From contig DATDGI010000317.1 in the NCBI GenBank assembly GCA_036522155.1, forward strand, positions 1-40,848: a stretch of 40,848 nt of DNA. The letters run 5' to 3'. Both the position numbers and the translations under genes were made by a program. This DNA is from UBA9676 sp036522155 (lineage in GTDB: Bacteria; Actinomycetota; Actinomycetes; Streptosporangiales; Streptosporangiaceae). A model generated the notes under the pieces. The model worked only from the letters and a program-made list of their open reading frames with translations, was not told where the DNA came from and did not search any database. Below, in pieces: positions 8,301-16,845 of the stretch (within the stretch, counting starts at the first letter, position 1; each line of letters opens with the position of its first letter).

Positions 8301-8399
8301 CAAAATCGCCAAGAAAGGGCTGGCGGCCGCGATAGTGGCGCAACCTGTCGGCCGGGTCGGGTAGCTTGCCCGCCGGGAGGTGGGTTTGGCTACCGATGC

Positions 8400-9989
8400 G
8401 TGTCCTGGTCACTTGATATTCAGTTCCCGGCGGCCCGGCCGGGCGCCGTCGTGATAGCCGGGCCGCCGCGCCGCTGGCCGGTGATGGCCGGGCTGCTGGC
8501 CGTCGCGCTGGCCGCGTGCTCCCCTCTGGCTCCTGTCCACCCTCCCCACCCTCACCACCGCGCGGGCCAGCTGGTGCAGGGCGGGGCGACCGGGTCCTAT
8601 CTCATCCCGCCCGGTATCCACAAGATCAAGCACGTGATCATCGTCATGCAGGAGAACCGGTCGTTCGACAGTTACTTCGGCACCTATCCAGGCGCGAACG
8701 GGATACCAATGCGGAAGGGGGTGCCGACGGTCTGCGTGCCCGACCCGGCGCACGGCTGCACCCGGCCCTACCACGACAGGGCCGACGTGAACGGCGGTGG
8801 CCCGCACGGTGAGCCGAACGCCATCGCCGACGTGGCCGGCGGCAAGATGGACGGGTTCATCCGGCAAAGGGACGCCGCCCGCAACCTCTGCCTGGTCTTC
8901 GCCGACCCGGCCTGCACGGCCAGCCGCACCCCGGATGTGATGGGCTACCACACCGCCGCGGAGATACCCAACTACTGGGCCTACGCCAGGAACTTCGTGC
9001 TGCAGGATCACATGTTCGAGCCGGTGAACTCGTGGTCGCTGCCCGACCACCTCTACCTGGTGTCGGAGTGGTCGGCCAGGTGCCGGACCCGCTCGCCTGC
9101 GAGCTGTGTCAACAACATCGTCGGGCCGTATGGGGTCAGCGTGTTCGACCAGGCCGTTCATAATGAGCTGGCCACCGGCACCACCTCGATCGACCTGGCC
9201 TGGACCGATATCACCTGGCTGCTCTACGCCCATCACGTGAGCTGGGCATATTACGTGGAGACGGGCACGCAGCCGGACTGTGCCATCGACACGGCGGAGA
9301 CCTGCACGCCGGTCAAGCAGAACGTCAGCACGCCCGGGATCTGGAACCCGCTGCCGCTGTTCGGCGACGTCCGGCAGGATCACCAGCTGCACAACATCCG
9401 CTCGCTGGACGCCTACTTCCGCGCCGCCAGGACCGGCACCCTGCCGGCGGTCAGCTGGGTGACACCGTCCGGGACGAACAGCGAGCACCCGCCGGCCAGC
9501 GTCCACCAGGGCCAGGCGTACGTGACCTCGGTGATCAACGCCGCCATGAAGAGCCCCGACTGGAACTCCACCGCGATCTTCCTGAGCTGGGACGACTGGG
9601 GCGGCTTCTACGACAACATGGTGCCTCCGCGGGTGGACCAGAACGGCTACGGCCTGCGCGTCCCCGGCATCGTGATCTCCCCGTACGCCCGGCGGGGCTA
9701 CATCGACCACCAGACTCTCAGCAGCGACGCCTACCTCAAGTTCATCGAGGACGATTTCCTGGGCGGTGCCCGGCTCGACCCGAAAACCGACGGTCGGCCC
9801 GACCCGCGGCCCGATGTACGGGAGAATGTGCCATTGCTCGGCAATCTGGTCAACGACTTCAACTTCAGCCAGCCGCCGCGGCCACCGCTGCTGTTGCCCA
9901 CCAACCCGCGGACCGACTCACCGTCGATCCCGGCTTTCTTCATCGGCAGGCCACCCTGCCTGGGGTGCACCACACCGCCGCCTGGCTAG
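8400..9989 (+). CDS. Exported phosphoesterase / phospholipase C-family lipoprotein
   Basis: 529 residues of the phosphoesterase family (PF04185) containing bacterial phospholipases C and acid phosphatases. An arginine-containing signal peptide ends in a lipobox (L-A-A-C, Cys40), so it is probably a membrane-anchored exported lipoprotein. The catalytic start is KHVIIVMQENRSFDSYFGTY. Further landmarks are EPVNSWSLPDHLYLVS, the metal-binding HPPASVHQGQAY, FLSWDDWGGFYD and VPGIVISPYARRGYIDH. The start is uncertain: GTG 8400 lacks a well-spaced ribosome site, and in-frame GTG 8451 or ATG 8484 would leave a shorter, more usual signal peptide. It heads a run with the genes at 10018 and 11701. Substrate could be phospholipid, teichoic acid or phosphate monoesters. 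Confidence 0.85.
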   Translation: MSWSLDIQFPAARPGAVVIAGPPRRWPVMAGLLAVALAACSPLAPVHPPHPHHRAGQLVQGGATGSYLIPPGIHKIKHVIIVMQENRSFDSYFGTYPGANGIPMRKGVPTVCVPDPAHGCTRPYHDRADVNGGGPHGEPNAIADVAGGKMDGFIRQRDAARNLCLVFADPACTASRTPDVMGYHTAAEIPNYWAYARNFVLQDHMFEPVNSWSLPDHLYLVSEWSARCRTRSPASCVNNIVGPYGVSVFDQAVHNELATGTTSIDLAWTDITWLLYAHHVSWAYYVETGTQPDCAIDTAETCTPVKQNVSTPGIWNPLPLFGDVRQDHQLHNIRSLDAYFRAARTGTLPAVSWVTPSGTNSEHPPASVHQGQAYVTSVINAAMKSPDWNSTAIFLSWDDWGGFYDNMVPPRVDQNGYGLRVPGIVISPYARRGYIDHQTLSSDAYLKFIEDDFLGGARLDPKTDGRPDPRPDVRENVPLLGNLVNDFNFSQPPRPPLLLPTNPRTDSPSIPAFFIGRPPCLGCTTPPPG

Positions 9990-10017
9990 CCGCGGCGCAC
10001 AGGGGAGCTGACTTGGC

Positions 10018-11613
10018 ATGGACTCGCAATCCGATCACACGCGGCGGGCGTTCCTCGGGCTGGGCGCGGCGGCCGCTGCGGGGGCGGCGGCCGCGTCGGT
10101 GGCGGGGTGCTCGCTGATCGGCTCCTCCAGCAGCAGCCCCCCGGCCCCGCACAAGACCACCACCCGCCGCCGGGTGGTGAGCGAGAACTCCCTGCCCGGC
10201 GACCCGCACTGGAACGTCAGGCACGTCGGCGCGCCCGCCGCGATGCTCGGCTACACGGTGCCGGCCAGTGTGCGGCCGGGCGAGCCGGTCACGCTGTACG
10301 CGTCCACCACCGCCCACTCGTTCACGGTGAGCGCGTTCCGGTTCGGCTGGTACGGCGGCGACCAGGCCCGGCTGGTGTGGAAGTCCGGCACCGTGACCGG
10401 GCACCGGCAGCGCAAGCCCGCCCTCATACCGCCGACCAACACCATCGAGGCCGACTGGGGACCCTCGCTCACCGTGCCCACCGACGGCTGGCCCGAAGGC
10501 TCGTACCTGCTGCGGATGGACGCCGAGTCGGGTGCGCAACGGTTCGCACCGGTCACGGTCCGGTCGGCGGCTACGGGTGGCAAGGTCGTGATCAAGAACT
10601 CGTGGGAGACCTGGGCGGCTTACAACGCCTGGGGCGGCTACAGCCTTTACCACGGCCCCGGCGGCGGAGCCGACGTCACCAACCGGTCGCTGGCGGTCAG
10701 CCTGGACCGGCCCTTTGACCAGCAGGGCGCCTACTACTTCCTGTACCACGAGCGCAAGCTGATCGAGCTGGCGGAGCGGATGGGGCTGCCGCTCGCCTAT
10801 ACCACCAGCATGGACATTGACCGCGACCCCCAGCTGCTGAGCGGGGCCGCCGCGCTGTTCTCGCTGGGCCACGACGAGTACTGGTCGCCGCCGGAGCGGA
10901 CGAACGTCACCGCGGCCAGGGACGCCGGCACGAACATCGCCTTCCTCGGCGCCAACTGCTGTTTCCGGCGGACCCGGCTGGCCAGCACCCGGCTGGGGCC
11001 GGACCGGCTGGTCATCTGCTACAAGACCAGCTACCTGCAGGACCCCATGTACGGGAAGGACAACGCGCTGGTCACCAGCGACTGGCGGGAGCCGCCGAAC
11101 CCGGTCCCGGAGTCGTCGCTGATCGGGACGCTGTACGAGTCCAACCCCACCGACGCCGACTATGTGGTCGCCTCCCCGGGCTCCTGGCTGTTCGCCGGGA
11201 CCGGGGTGCACCAGGGCAGCAGGTTCACCGGGCTGGTCGGCATCGAGTATGACCGGGTGAACCCGGGCGCTCCGGTGGAGCGGCCGATCGAGGTCCTGTC
11301 CCACTCGCCGCTGACCTGCCGCGGGGTGAACAGCTACTCCGACTCGGCCTACTACACCCACCATGGCGGGGCGGGCGTGTTCAACACCGGGACGCTGCGC
11401 TGGGTGGCCTCGTTCGGTGGGCTCCACGCGTTCGGCCTGAACCGGCGGACGGCGGCCTTCACCAAGAAGGTGACCGCCAACGTGCTGCGGGCGTTCGCGG
11501 GCGGCCCGGCCGCCGCGAAGTACCCGGCGCATGACAACCTGGCCGCGATGCAGGAGTGGGCGGGCGACCCGATCGCGGCCCAGCACAATTTGTGGCCCCC
11601 GGTCGTGCTCTAG
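10018..11613 (+). CDS. Tat-exported N,N-dimethylformamidase beta-subunit-like lipoprotein
   Basis: 531 residues. The N-terminus has a twin-arginine signal (TRRAFLGLG, residues 8-16), an Ala-rich hydrophobic core and a lipobox ending at Cys31 (VAGC), so a folded, lipid-anchored exported protein is expected. The mature part matches the large-subunit C-terminal domain of N,N-dimethylformamidase: FRFGWYGGDQARLVW, NSWETWAAYNAWGG, LGHDEYWSPPERTNV and NIAFLGANCCF. In true DMFase this subunit works with a small subunit and an iron centre in the cytoplasm. No small subunit is present here and the protein is exported, so the substrate is probably different. A GGGGAG site precedes the ATG. It lies 28 bases after the phosphoesterase gene. 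Confidence 0.8.
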   Translation: MDSQSDHTRRAFLGLGAAAAAGAAAASVAGCSLIGSSSSSPPAPHKTTTRRRVVSENSLPGDPHWNVRHVGAPAAMLGYTVPASVRPGEPVTLYASTTAHSFTVSAFRFGWYGGDQARLVWKSGTVTGHRQRKPALIPPTNTIEADWGPSLTVPTDGWPEGSYLLRMDAESGAQRFAPVTVRSAATGGKVVIKNSWETWAAYNAWGGYSLYHGPGGGADVTNRSLAVSLDRPFDQQGAYYFLYHERKLIELAERMGLPLAYTTSMDIDRDPQLLSGAAALFSLGHDEYWSPPERTNVTAARDAGTNIAFLGANCCFRRTRLASTRLGPDRLVICYKTSYLQDPMYGKDNALVTSDWREPPNPVPESSLIGTLYESNPTDADYVVASPGSWLFAGTGVHQGSRFTGLVGIEYDRVNPGAPVERPIEVLSHSPLTCRGVNSYSDSAYYTHHGGAGVFNTGTLRWVASFGGLHAFGLNRRTAAFTKKVTANVLRAFAGGPAAAKYPAHDNLAAMQEWAGDPIAAQHNLWPPVVL

Positions 11614-11700
11614 CGGGGCAGGCGGCACTATGGGAGCGGACAGGCAGCGGCCGGGCAAACAGCGGGATAACCCCACGGATCGGTCAACTCGGAGGCGAAG

Positions 11701-13389
11701 GTGACGGCGATGACCCCGGGCGGCGGCGCCACGGCCTCGCCGCCCGCGCAGCCGGACGTGGCCGGGACGGGCGCGGCCGGTAACGCGGCGGAGGCGGCCG
11801 CGGCCGGGGAAACGGTGGCCGGTGAGGCCGCTGCCAGCCAGGCCGCGGCGGCGCCCGGGCGGCCCTGGCCCACCCGGGCGGCCGCGCTGCTGCGCCGCCA
11901 CTGGCTGGTATCGCTGCTGCTGGCGGCGGGGCTGGCGCTGCGGCTGGCGGCGCTGGCCGCCTACCACCCGGCGCTGATCTACGTCGATTCGCTGAAGTAC
12001 CTGTACGGGGCCTCGCCCGGGTCCGAGCCGCTCGGCTACACCGCGCTGCTGCGGGCCGTCCTGCTGGGCGGCGACCTGGGCACGGTGGTGGTGATCCAGC
12101 ACCTGGCCGGCCTGGCCATGGGCGTCACCATCTACGCCGTGCTGCTGCGCCGCGGGGCCGGCCGCTGGCTGGCGGCGGTGGCCGCCGCGCCGGTGCTGCT
12201 GGACGCCTACCAGGTGCAGATGGAACAGATGATCATGCCGGACGTCTGGTTCGAGGTCGCGATCGTGGCCGCCCTGGCGCTGATGCTGTGGCGGCCGGCG
12301 GTGACGGTGCCAGTCGCCGTCGCGGCGGGTGTGCTGCTGGGCGCGTCGGCGACGTTCAAGCAGCTGGGTGTGGTGCTGGTCCTGCCCGCGGTGCTGTACC
12401 TGCTCATCGCGGGAGCGGGGTCCCGCCGGTCGCTGGCCGCGGCCGCGGCGCTGGCTGCCGCCTTCGCGCTGCCGGTGCTCGGCTACTGCTCGTTCAGCTA
12501 TGCCCGGACCGGGCACTTCTGGCTCGCTCACAAGCAGACGCTCACCGGCCGGCTGGTGGCCGCGGCCGACTGCGCCACCCTGAACATCCCGGCCGACGTG
12601 CGGGCGCTCTGCCCGCCACCGGCCCAGCAGCGGCTGGGGCCGGACTACCTGGAACACAGCCGCTCATCGCTGATCACGGCCCCGATCCCGGCCGGGGCGG
12701 CGCGGGCCAAGCTCATCGGGCAGCTGACCCTGGCAGTGGAAACCCAGCAGCCGCTACGGGTGGCGGGGGCGATCGTGCGCGATTCGGCCCGGCTGTTCGC
12801 GCTCACCCGCGACGACACGCCCGGGGTCACGCCCATCTCGCGCTGGCAGTTCCAGACCCACTACCCGGTGTTCCCGCCCTGGGTCGCCGTTGGCCCCGGC
12901 CAGGGCATCGTGGTCGGAGTGCAGTACAAGCTGTTCGGCCCGTTCCACTTCAGCACGCTCAAGCCGGCGTATGGCGGCCCGGCCCAGGTCGACCGGCCGG
13001 CGGCGGCGTTCCTGCGGTCCTACCAGCGCGGCGGCGGCTACACCCCGGGCCCGCTGCTGGCGCTGTTCGTGCTGACCGGGCTGGCCGGCTCGCTGCTGGT
13101 GCTGACCGGCCGCGGCGGCGCGAGCCGCCAGCTCGCCCAGGCCTGCCTGCTGTTCACGGTGACCGCGGCGGCGGTGCTGCTGCCGCCGGATGTCTATGAG
13201 TTTTCCTGGCGGTACCAGCTGCCCGCTGTGATCACCCTGGTCCCGGCCGGGGTGCTTGGCATCGCCGCCCTCGCGCGCCGCTGGCAGGAGCGCCGGTCGC
13301 CAGCCAGCCCGGAAGGGAACGCGGACCCGCCGGTCAGCCCTGGGACTCCCGAGGCTCCGGAGACACCGGCCTCAGCGGCGGCAGGGTAA
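11701..13389 (+). CDS. Polytopic membrane protein, GT-C (GT39-like) glycosyltransferase
   Basis: 562 residues with a long Ala/Gly-rich cytoplasmic N-terminus (about 60 residues), then roughly ten membrane helices. The loop after the first helix reads AAYHPALIYVDSLKYLYGAS, whose Asp is placed like the catalytic acidic residue of GT-C polyprenyl-phosphate-sugar transferases. Extracytoplasmic loops at about residues 265-380 would complete the active site. The GTG at 11701 follows GGAGG by 6 bases. The 3' end overlaps the convergent GlfT1-like gene by 56 bases. The neighbourhood suggests it decorates a surface glycan. Exact family and donor not determined. Confidence 0.7.
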   Translation: MTAMTPGGGATASPPAQPDVAGTGAAGNAAEAAAAGETVAGEAAASQAAAAPGRPWPTRAAALLRRHWLVSLLLAAGLALRLAALAAYHPALIYVDSLKYLYGASPGSEPLGYTALLRAVLLGGDLGTVVVIQHLAGLAMGVTIYAVLLRRGAGRWLAAVAAAPVLLDAYQVQMEQMIMPDVWFEVAIVAALALMLWRPAVTVPVAVAAGVLLGASATFKQLGVVLVLPAVLYLLIAGAGSRRSLAAAAALAAAFALPVLGYCSFSYARTGHFWLAHKQTLTGRLVAAADCATLNIPADVRALCPPPAQQRLGPDYLEHSRSSLITAPIPAGAARAKLIGQLTLAVETQQPLRVAGAIVRDSARLFALTRDDTPGVTPISRWQFQTHYPVFPPWVAVGPGQGIVVGVQYKLFGPFHFSTLKPAYGGPAQVDRPAAAFLRSYQRGGGYTPGPLLALFVLTGLAGSLLVLTGRGGASRQLAQACLLFTVTAAAVLLPPDVYEFSWRYQLPAVITLVPAGVLGIAALARRWQERRSPASPEGNADPPVSPGTPEAPETPASAAAG

Positions 13390-14338
13390 CCCCGGCCGCG
13401 GCGAGCACCTCGGCGTTGCCCGGCGGGCCGGATCGCACCCCGGCGGCCACCCCGCGGGCGAAGGCGCGCACCAGTACGGCCCGGTTACGGGACCGGGCGA
13501 AGGTGCGGGCCCAGCGGCGCACGGTGGAGCCGCCGTACAGCACCCGCTCCCACGGGGCGAGCGGGGCCCGGGCCCGCAGCGTCCAGATCTTGTTCCGCAC
13601 TTCGTAGAAGAACCGGGGTCCGGGATCGGCGTCGGTCGAGCCGAACGTCGCGGTCTTGTGCACGGCCATGCTGGCCGGGCACAGCCAGCCGGCGCTGCCG
13701 CGCAGCAGCCTGGTGGTGAACTCGAAGTCGTCGTTCCACAGGAAGTAACCCGCCCGCGGCAGCCCACGGCGGCGGCAGGCGGCGGCGTCGACCAGGATCG
13801 ATACGAAGGATGCCGAACGGATGGGCACGCACCCGGCCTCGCCCGCGGCCTGGCGCTCGGCCGTGCTCATGAAGGGCTTGGGCCGGGGAGTGTTCATCGG
13901 GTGCGCCCGCCCGTCGGTCCACACCACCCGGCTGGCAACCAGCGCCGGCGGCGGCGCGGCGCCGTGCCCACGGGCGTCGAGCATCGCCCGCAGCGCGCCC
14001 GGCTCGGGCACCGTATCGTCGTCCAGCAGCCAGACCAGGTCCGCGCCGCCGGCCAGGGCCAGCGCCAGGCCGTAGGCGAACCCGCCCGCGCCGCCGGTGT
14101 TGCGGGTCAGCTCGGCCAGCTGCACCCCCGGGTGGTGCTTGCGCACGGCCGCGGCGGTGTCGTCGGTCGAGGCGTTGTCGACCACGATGACCGCGTCGGG
14201 TGGGAGGGTCTGCGCGTGCACGGCCGCCAGCGATTCCAGCAGCAGGTCCCGGCGGTTGTAGGTGACCACGACCGCGGTCACCCGCGGCTGGCTGACGGGG
14301 GCGGCGCCGCTAGCGGGTGCGGTGCCAGTGGCGGCCAT
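13334..14338 (-). CDS. glfT1: GlfT1-like galactofuranosyltransferase (GT2)
   Basis: 334-residue GT-A transferase: VTAVVVTYNRRDLLLESL, VDNASTDDT, RNTGGAGGFAYGL, the metal-binding WLLDDDTVP and acceptor motif FLWNDDFEF. The NTGGAGGFAYG motif and overall layout resemble mycobacterial GlfT1, which adds the first galactofuranose residues to the polyprenyl-linked rhamnosyl acceptor. Rhamnosyltransferases share much of this pattern, so the sugar is inferred from the nearby glf and glfT2. Its ATG lies one base after the stop of the upstream sulfotransferase gene, so the two are translationally coupled. Its last 56 bases overlap the convergent membrane-protein gene. Confidence 0.72.
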   Translation of the reverse strand: MAATGTAPASGAAPVSQPRVTAVVVTYNRRDLLLESLAAVHAQTLPPDAVIVVDNASTDDTAAAVRKHHPGVQLAELTRNTGGAGGFAYGLALALAGGADLVWLLDDDTVPEPGALRAMLDARGHGAAPPPALVASRVVWTDGRAHPMNTPRPKPFMSTAERQAAGEAGCVPIRSASFVSILVDAAACRRRGLPRAGYFLWNDDFEFTTRLLRGSAGWLCPASMAVHKTATFGSTDADPGPRFFYEVRNKIWTLRARAPLAPWERVLYGGSTVRRWARTFARSRNRAVLVRAFARGVAAGVRSGPPGNAEVLAAAGVTLPPLRPVSPEPRESQG

Positions 14339-14339
14339 G

Positions 14340-15650
14340 TCAGGAGCGCTCCCTGGCCCGTGACCGCTCCAGCGCCCGCCAGGCCAGGATGCGCAGCCGC
14401 CGCACCGCCGAGGACCGGCTGCTCAGCTCGCGCACCGTCCGCTTGAACCGGGGTGAGGAGGCGACGGTCGCCTCCACCCGGCTGGCCAGCCCGCGGGCGG
14501 CCGGGTCCCGCTGCGGCCGGGCCGCCGGGTAAGCCTTCCGGTACTGGTTGACGACCATCGCCGCGGCCGCGTCCACTGCGGCGTCGAGCACCTGCCCGGC
14601 GGGCAGGGCGGCCGGGTCGGCGGACAGGCCGGCCGCGGGCTGGGGGATCAGCTCGCTGGTATCCCCGATCACGTCGTATCCGGACCCGGCCAGAGCGGCG
14701 ACCAGGATGTCCGCATGCTCCTTGGCCCACGCGTCCCGGCTGGCGGGGAGGGTGAGCCGCCCCTCCCGCGGCCGCGCGGCCAGCGCCTGGTGCGCGACCG
14801 CCTCCTTGACGTTCCACATGTAGAACCAGTCGGGGACCTCGTCCGGCAGCGCCTCGTTCAGGCGGCGCAGGAACTCGATCTCGGGCAGGCCCAGCGAGGC
14901 GTTGGGCCGGGCGCGGGTGAGGTCCACCCCGTCCGGGTCGGCGCCGATGAGGGCCGCGAAACGCTGCCACAGCAGATCCTGCGGCGCGCCCGGGGGCGGG
15001 ACCGTGATCACGTGTATCCGCTCGGCCGGCACGTGCTGGGCCCAGAGCGCCAGGATGGCCATGGTGTCGTGGACCCGCCAGAACCACCACTGGCGCCGGT
15101 CCGGGCCGGCCGACTCGGTGTCGATCACGTCGGCGAGCCAGTCCTCCCAGCCGCGGGCGTTGCGGTGCTTGACCGTCTCCTGCCATTCCGCGGGCAGCAG
15201 GGTCGCGATGTCCCTGATGGTGATGACCACGTGCACCTGGGCCGGCCGCAGCGAGCGGACGGCGTGCCCGGCCTGCTCGGCGTCGGCCGCGGCGAACAGC
15301 TCGTGCGAGATGACCGCGGCCTGCGGCGCCTGCAGTGCCTGCCGGGCCAGGATCTCCCATTCGCCGGTCCAGGAGCCGGCCGGGTCGGACGGCAGCTTCT
15401 GGATGCCGCGCAGGTCCTGGCTGGCCCGGAAATGATCTTGCGGATGGTGGCCGGGCAGCACTACCCCCTGGGCCGCCAGCTCGGGCCGGTTGCGCCACAT
15501 GACCTGCTGAAGGAAGGTGGTGCCGGTCTTCGGCTCGCCGATGTGCAGGAAGACCCGCGGGTGCGGGGCGGGGCCGGGGGAGCCGCCGGCGGTGGCGGCC
15601 GGGGCCGGCGGGGGAGCGGTACCTGGCCCGGTGACGTCATGCGCTGCCAA
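14340..15650 (-). CDS. Sulfotransferase family protein
   Basis: 436 residues from a TTG start at 15650. After a low-complexity N-terminus, residues 33-48 carry the PAPS 5'-phosphosulfate loop (VFLHIGEPKTGTTFLQ). The 3'-phosphate region appears as VHVVITIRDIATLLPAEWQ, with Arg and Ser/Thr positions typical of the family. The TTG start is chosen because all recognisable sequence lies downstream and a GAGGTG site sits just upstream; the ORF itself is open to 15965. Coupled with the GlfT1-like gene one base downstream. This suggests sulfation of a surface galactofuran or other glycan, though glycolipids or small molecules are equally possible acceptors. Confidence 0.78.
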   Translation of the reverse strand: MAAHDVTGPGTAPPPAPAATAGGSPGPAPHPRVFLHIGEPKTGTTFLQQVMWRNRPELAAQGVVLPGHHPQDHFRASQDLRGIQKLPSDPAGSWTGEWEILARQALQAPQAAVISHELFAAADAEQAGHAVRSLRPAQVHVVITIRDIATLLPAEWQETVKHRNARGWEDWLADVIDTESAGPDRRQWWFWRVHDTMAILALWAQHVPAERIHVITVPPPGAPQDLLWQRFAALIGADPDGVDLTRARPNASLGLPEIEFLRRLNEALPDEVPDWFYMWNVKEAVAHQALAARPREGRLTLPASRDAWAKEHADILVAALAGSGYDVIGDTSELIPQPAAGLSADPAALPAGQVLDAAVDAAAAMVVNQYRKAYPAARPQRDPAARGLASRVEATVASSPRFKRTVRELSSRSSAVRRLRILAWRALERSRARERS

Positions 15651-15752
15651 CCTGACACCTCGCGGGTTGTGAGTGATGGCGCCTCGCGGCCACGGCCGGC
15701 CGGTGTGAGGCGTGCAGCCTGACCTTAACCGCAGAAACCGTGGTATACCCTG

Positions 15753-15780
15753 TTGAAATCGAGCCTTGACCGAATAATAC
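15753..15780 (+). promoter_or_regulatory. Probable promoter of the GT2-glf-glfT2 operon
   Basis: In the 256-base divergent region 15651-15906, TTGAAA (15753-15758) and TAATAC (15775-15780) are separated by 16 bases, a good match to housekeeping sigma signals. They lie 126 bases before the GT2 start. The surrounding stretch is distinctly AT-richer than its flanks. No comparably good leftward promoter was found for the sulfotransferase side. Prediction from sequence only. Confidence 0.5.
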
Positions 15781-15906
15781 CTATGCGTGCGGGTGCAATT
15801 CAGCAGGTGGCGGGCGGATCCGGGCCCGATCGGCTGGCACCACAGGCCGCCGGTCCCTGACCCGGACGCAGGGCGCTCTGACCACACAGGAAGGTGAGTC
15901 CGGCAT

Positions 15907-16845
15907 ATGCACGAGCCCTTCTCACTGCTGGTCTCGGTGTATGACGGCGACCGTGCCGACCACATCCGGCGGGCCTTCCGCAGCGCGGTCGACGACCAGA
16001 CGGTGCGTCCCGATCAGGTGGTCATCGTCCAGGACGGGCCGGTCAGGGACGAGCTCAGCCGGTGCCTGGCCGACCTGGCGGCGGGCAGCCCGGTGCCGGT
16101 CACCCTGGTCACCCTGGAGCACAACCGCGGGCTCGGCCCGGCGCTGGACCAGGGGCTCGCGGCCAGCTGGTACGACGTGGTCGCCCGGATGGATGCCGAC
16201 GACGTGGCCATGCCGCACCGGTTCGAGGTGGAACTGCCGCTCATCCGCGACGCCGACATCGTCGGGGCCGGGCTGCTGGAGTTCGTCGAGGACACCGACG
16301 ACATCGTCGGGCAGCGGGTCCCGCCCACCGATCCCGACCGGATCCAGCGTTATGCCCGGCTGGCCGACCCGTTCAACCATCCGACGGTGGTCTACCGGCG
16401 GCAGGCGGTGCTGGCCGCGGGCGGCTACGGGGACCTGCCGATGATGGAGGACTACGCGCTGTTCGCCCGGATGCTCGGCAACGGCGCGCGGCCGGTCAAC
16501 GTGGCTGAGCCGCTGGTCTTCTACCGGGTCGGCAGCACCGCCTTCAAGCGGCGCGGCGGCGCCCGGCTGCTGCGCTCCGAACTGCGGCTGCAGCGCGAGT
16601 TCCGGCGGCAGGGGTTCACCTCGGCACCCGAGTACCTGCGTAACGTGCTGGTGCGCGGGGCTTACCGGCTCATCCCGTGGTGGTTCCGCCGGGCGGTGTA
16701 CCGGCCGATCGTGGTCCGGCACGCCGGGCGGGCGGAGCCGGAGCCGGAGGCCGACCCGGAACCCCCGGCCTGGGACTACGAGCGGGAGTGGGACGACGCG
16801 GACATGACCGCCGCCCGCGGCTGGCGCGAGCCAGTGAGCGCGTGA
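15907..16845 (+). CDS. GT2 family glycosyltransferase
   Basis: 312 residues with a GT-A domain: FSLLVSVYDGDRADHIRRAF, VVIVQDGP, LEHNRGLGPALDQGL, the metal-binding VVARMDADDVAMPHRF and a PMMEDYALFARML acceptor motif. This is the pattern of capsule/EPS-type inverting transferases; the sugar cannot be read from sequence. The C-terminus is basic with Trp-Trp (IPWWFRRAVYRP), which could attach to the membrane face, followed by an acidic tail. Its stop overlaps the glf start by 4 bases (GTGA), so it is the first gene of the coupled run GT2-glf-glfT2-GT-C. Confidence 0.85.
   Translation: MHEPFSLLVSVYDGDRADHIRRAFRSAVDDQTVRPDQVVIVQDGPVRDELSRCLADLAAGSPVPVTLVTLEHNRGLGPALDQGLAASWYDVVARMDADDVAMPHRFEVELPLIRDADIVGAGLLEFVEDTDDIVGQRVPPTDPDRIQRYARLADPFNHPTVVYRRQAVLAAGGYGDLPMMEDYALFARMLGNGARPVNVAEPLVFYRVGSTAFKRRGGARLLRSELRLQREFRRQGFTSAPEYLRNVLVRGAYRLIPWWFRRAVYRPIVVRHAGRAEPEPEADPEPPAWDYEREWDDADMTAARGWREPVSA

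Noticed and set aside
8409..9710. A 433-codon minus-strand frame over the phosphoesterase
   Set aside because: Val/Gly/Arg-rich shadow without motifs; the plus-strand gene is a clear family member.
9940..12657. A 905-codon open frame on the minus strand
   Set aside because: It is the mirror of the DMFase-like and GT-C genes in GC-rich DNA. Its translation is Arg/Gly/Pro/His low-complexity with no family motif.
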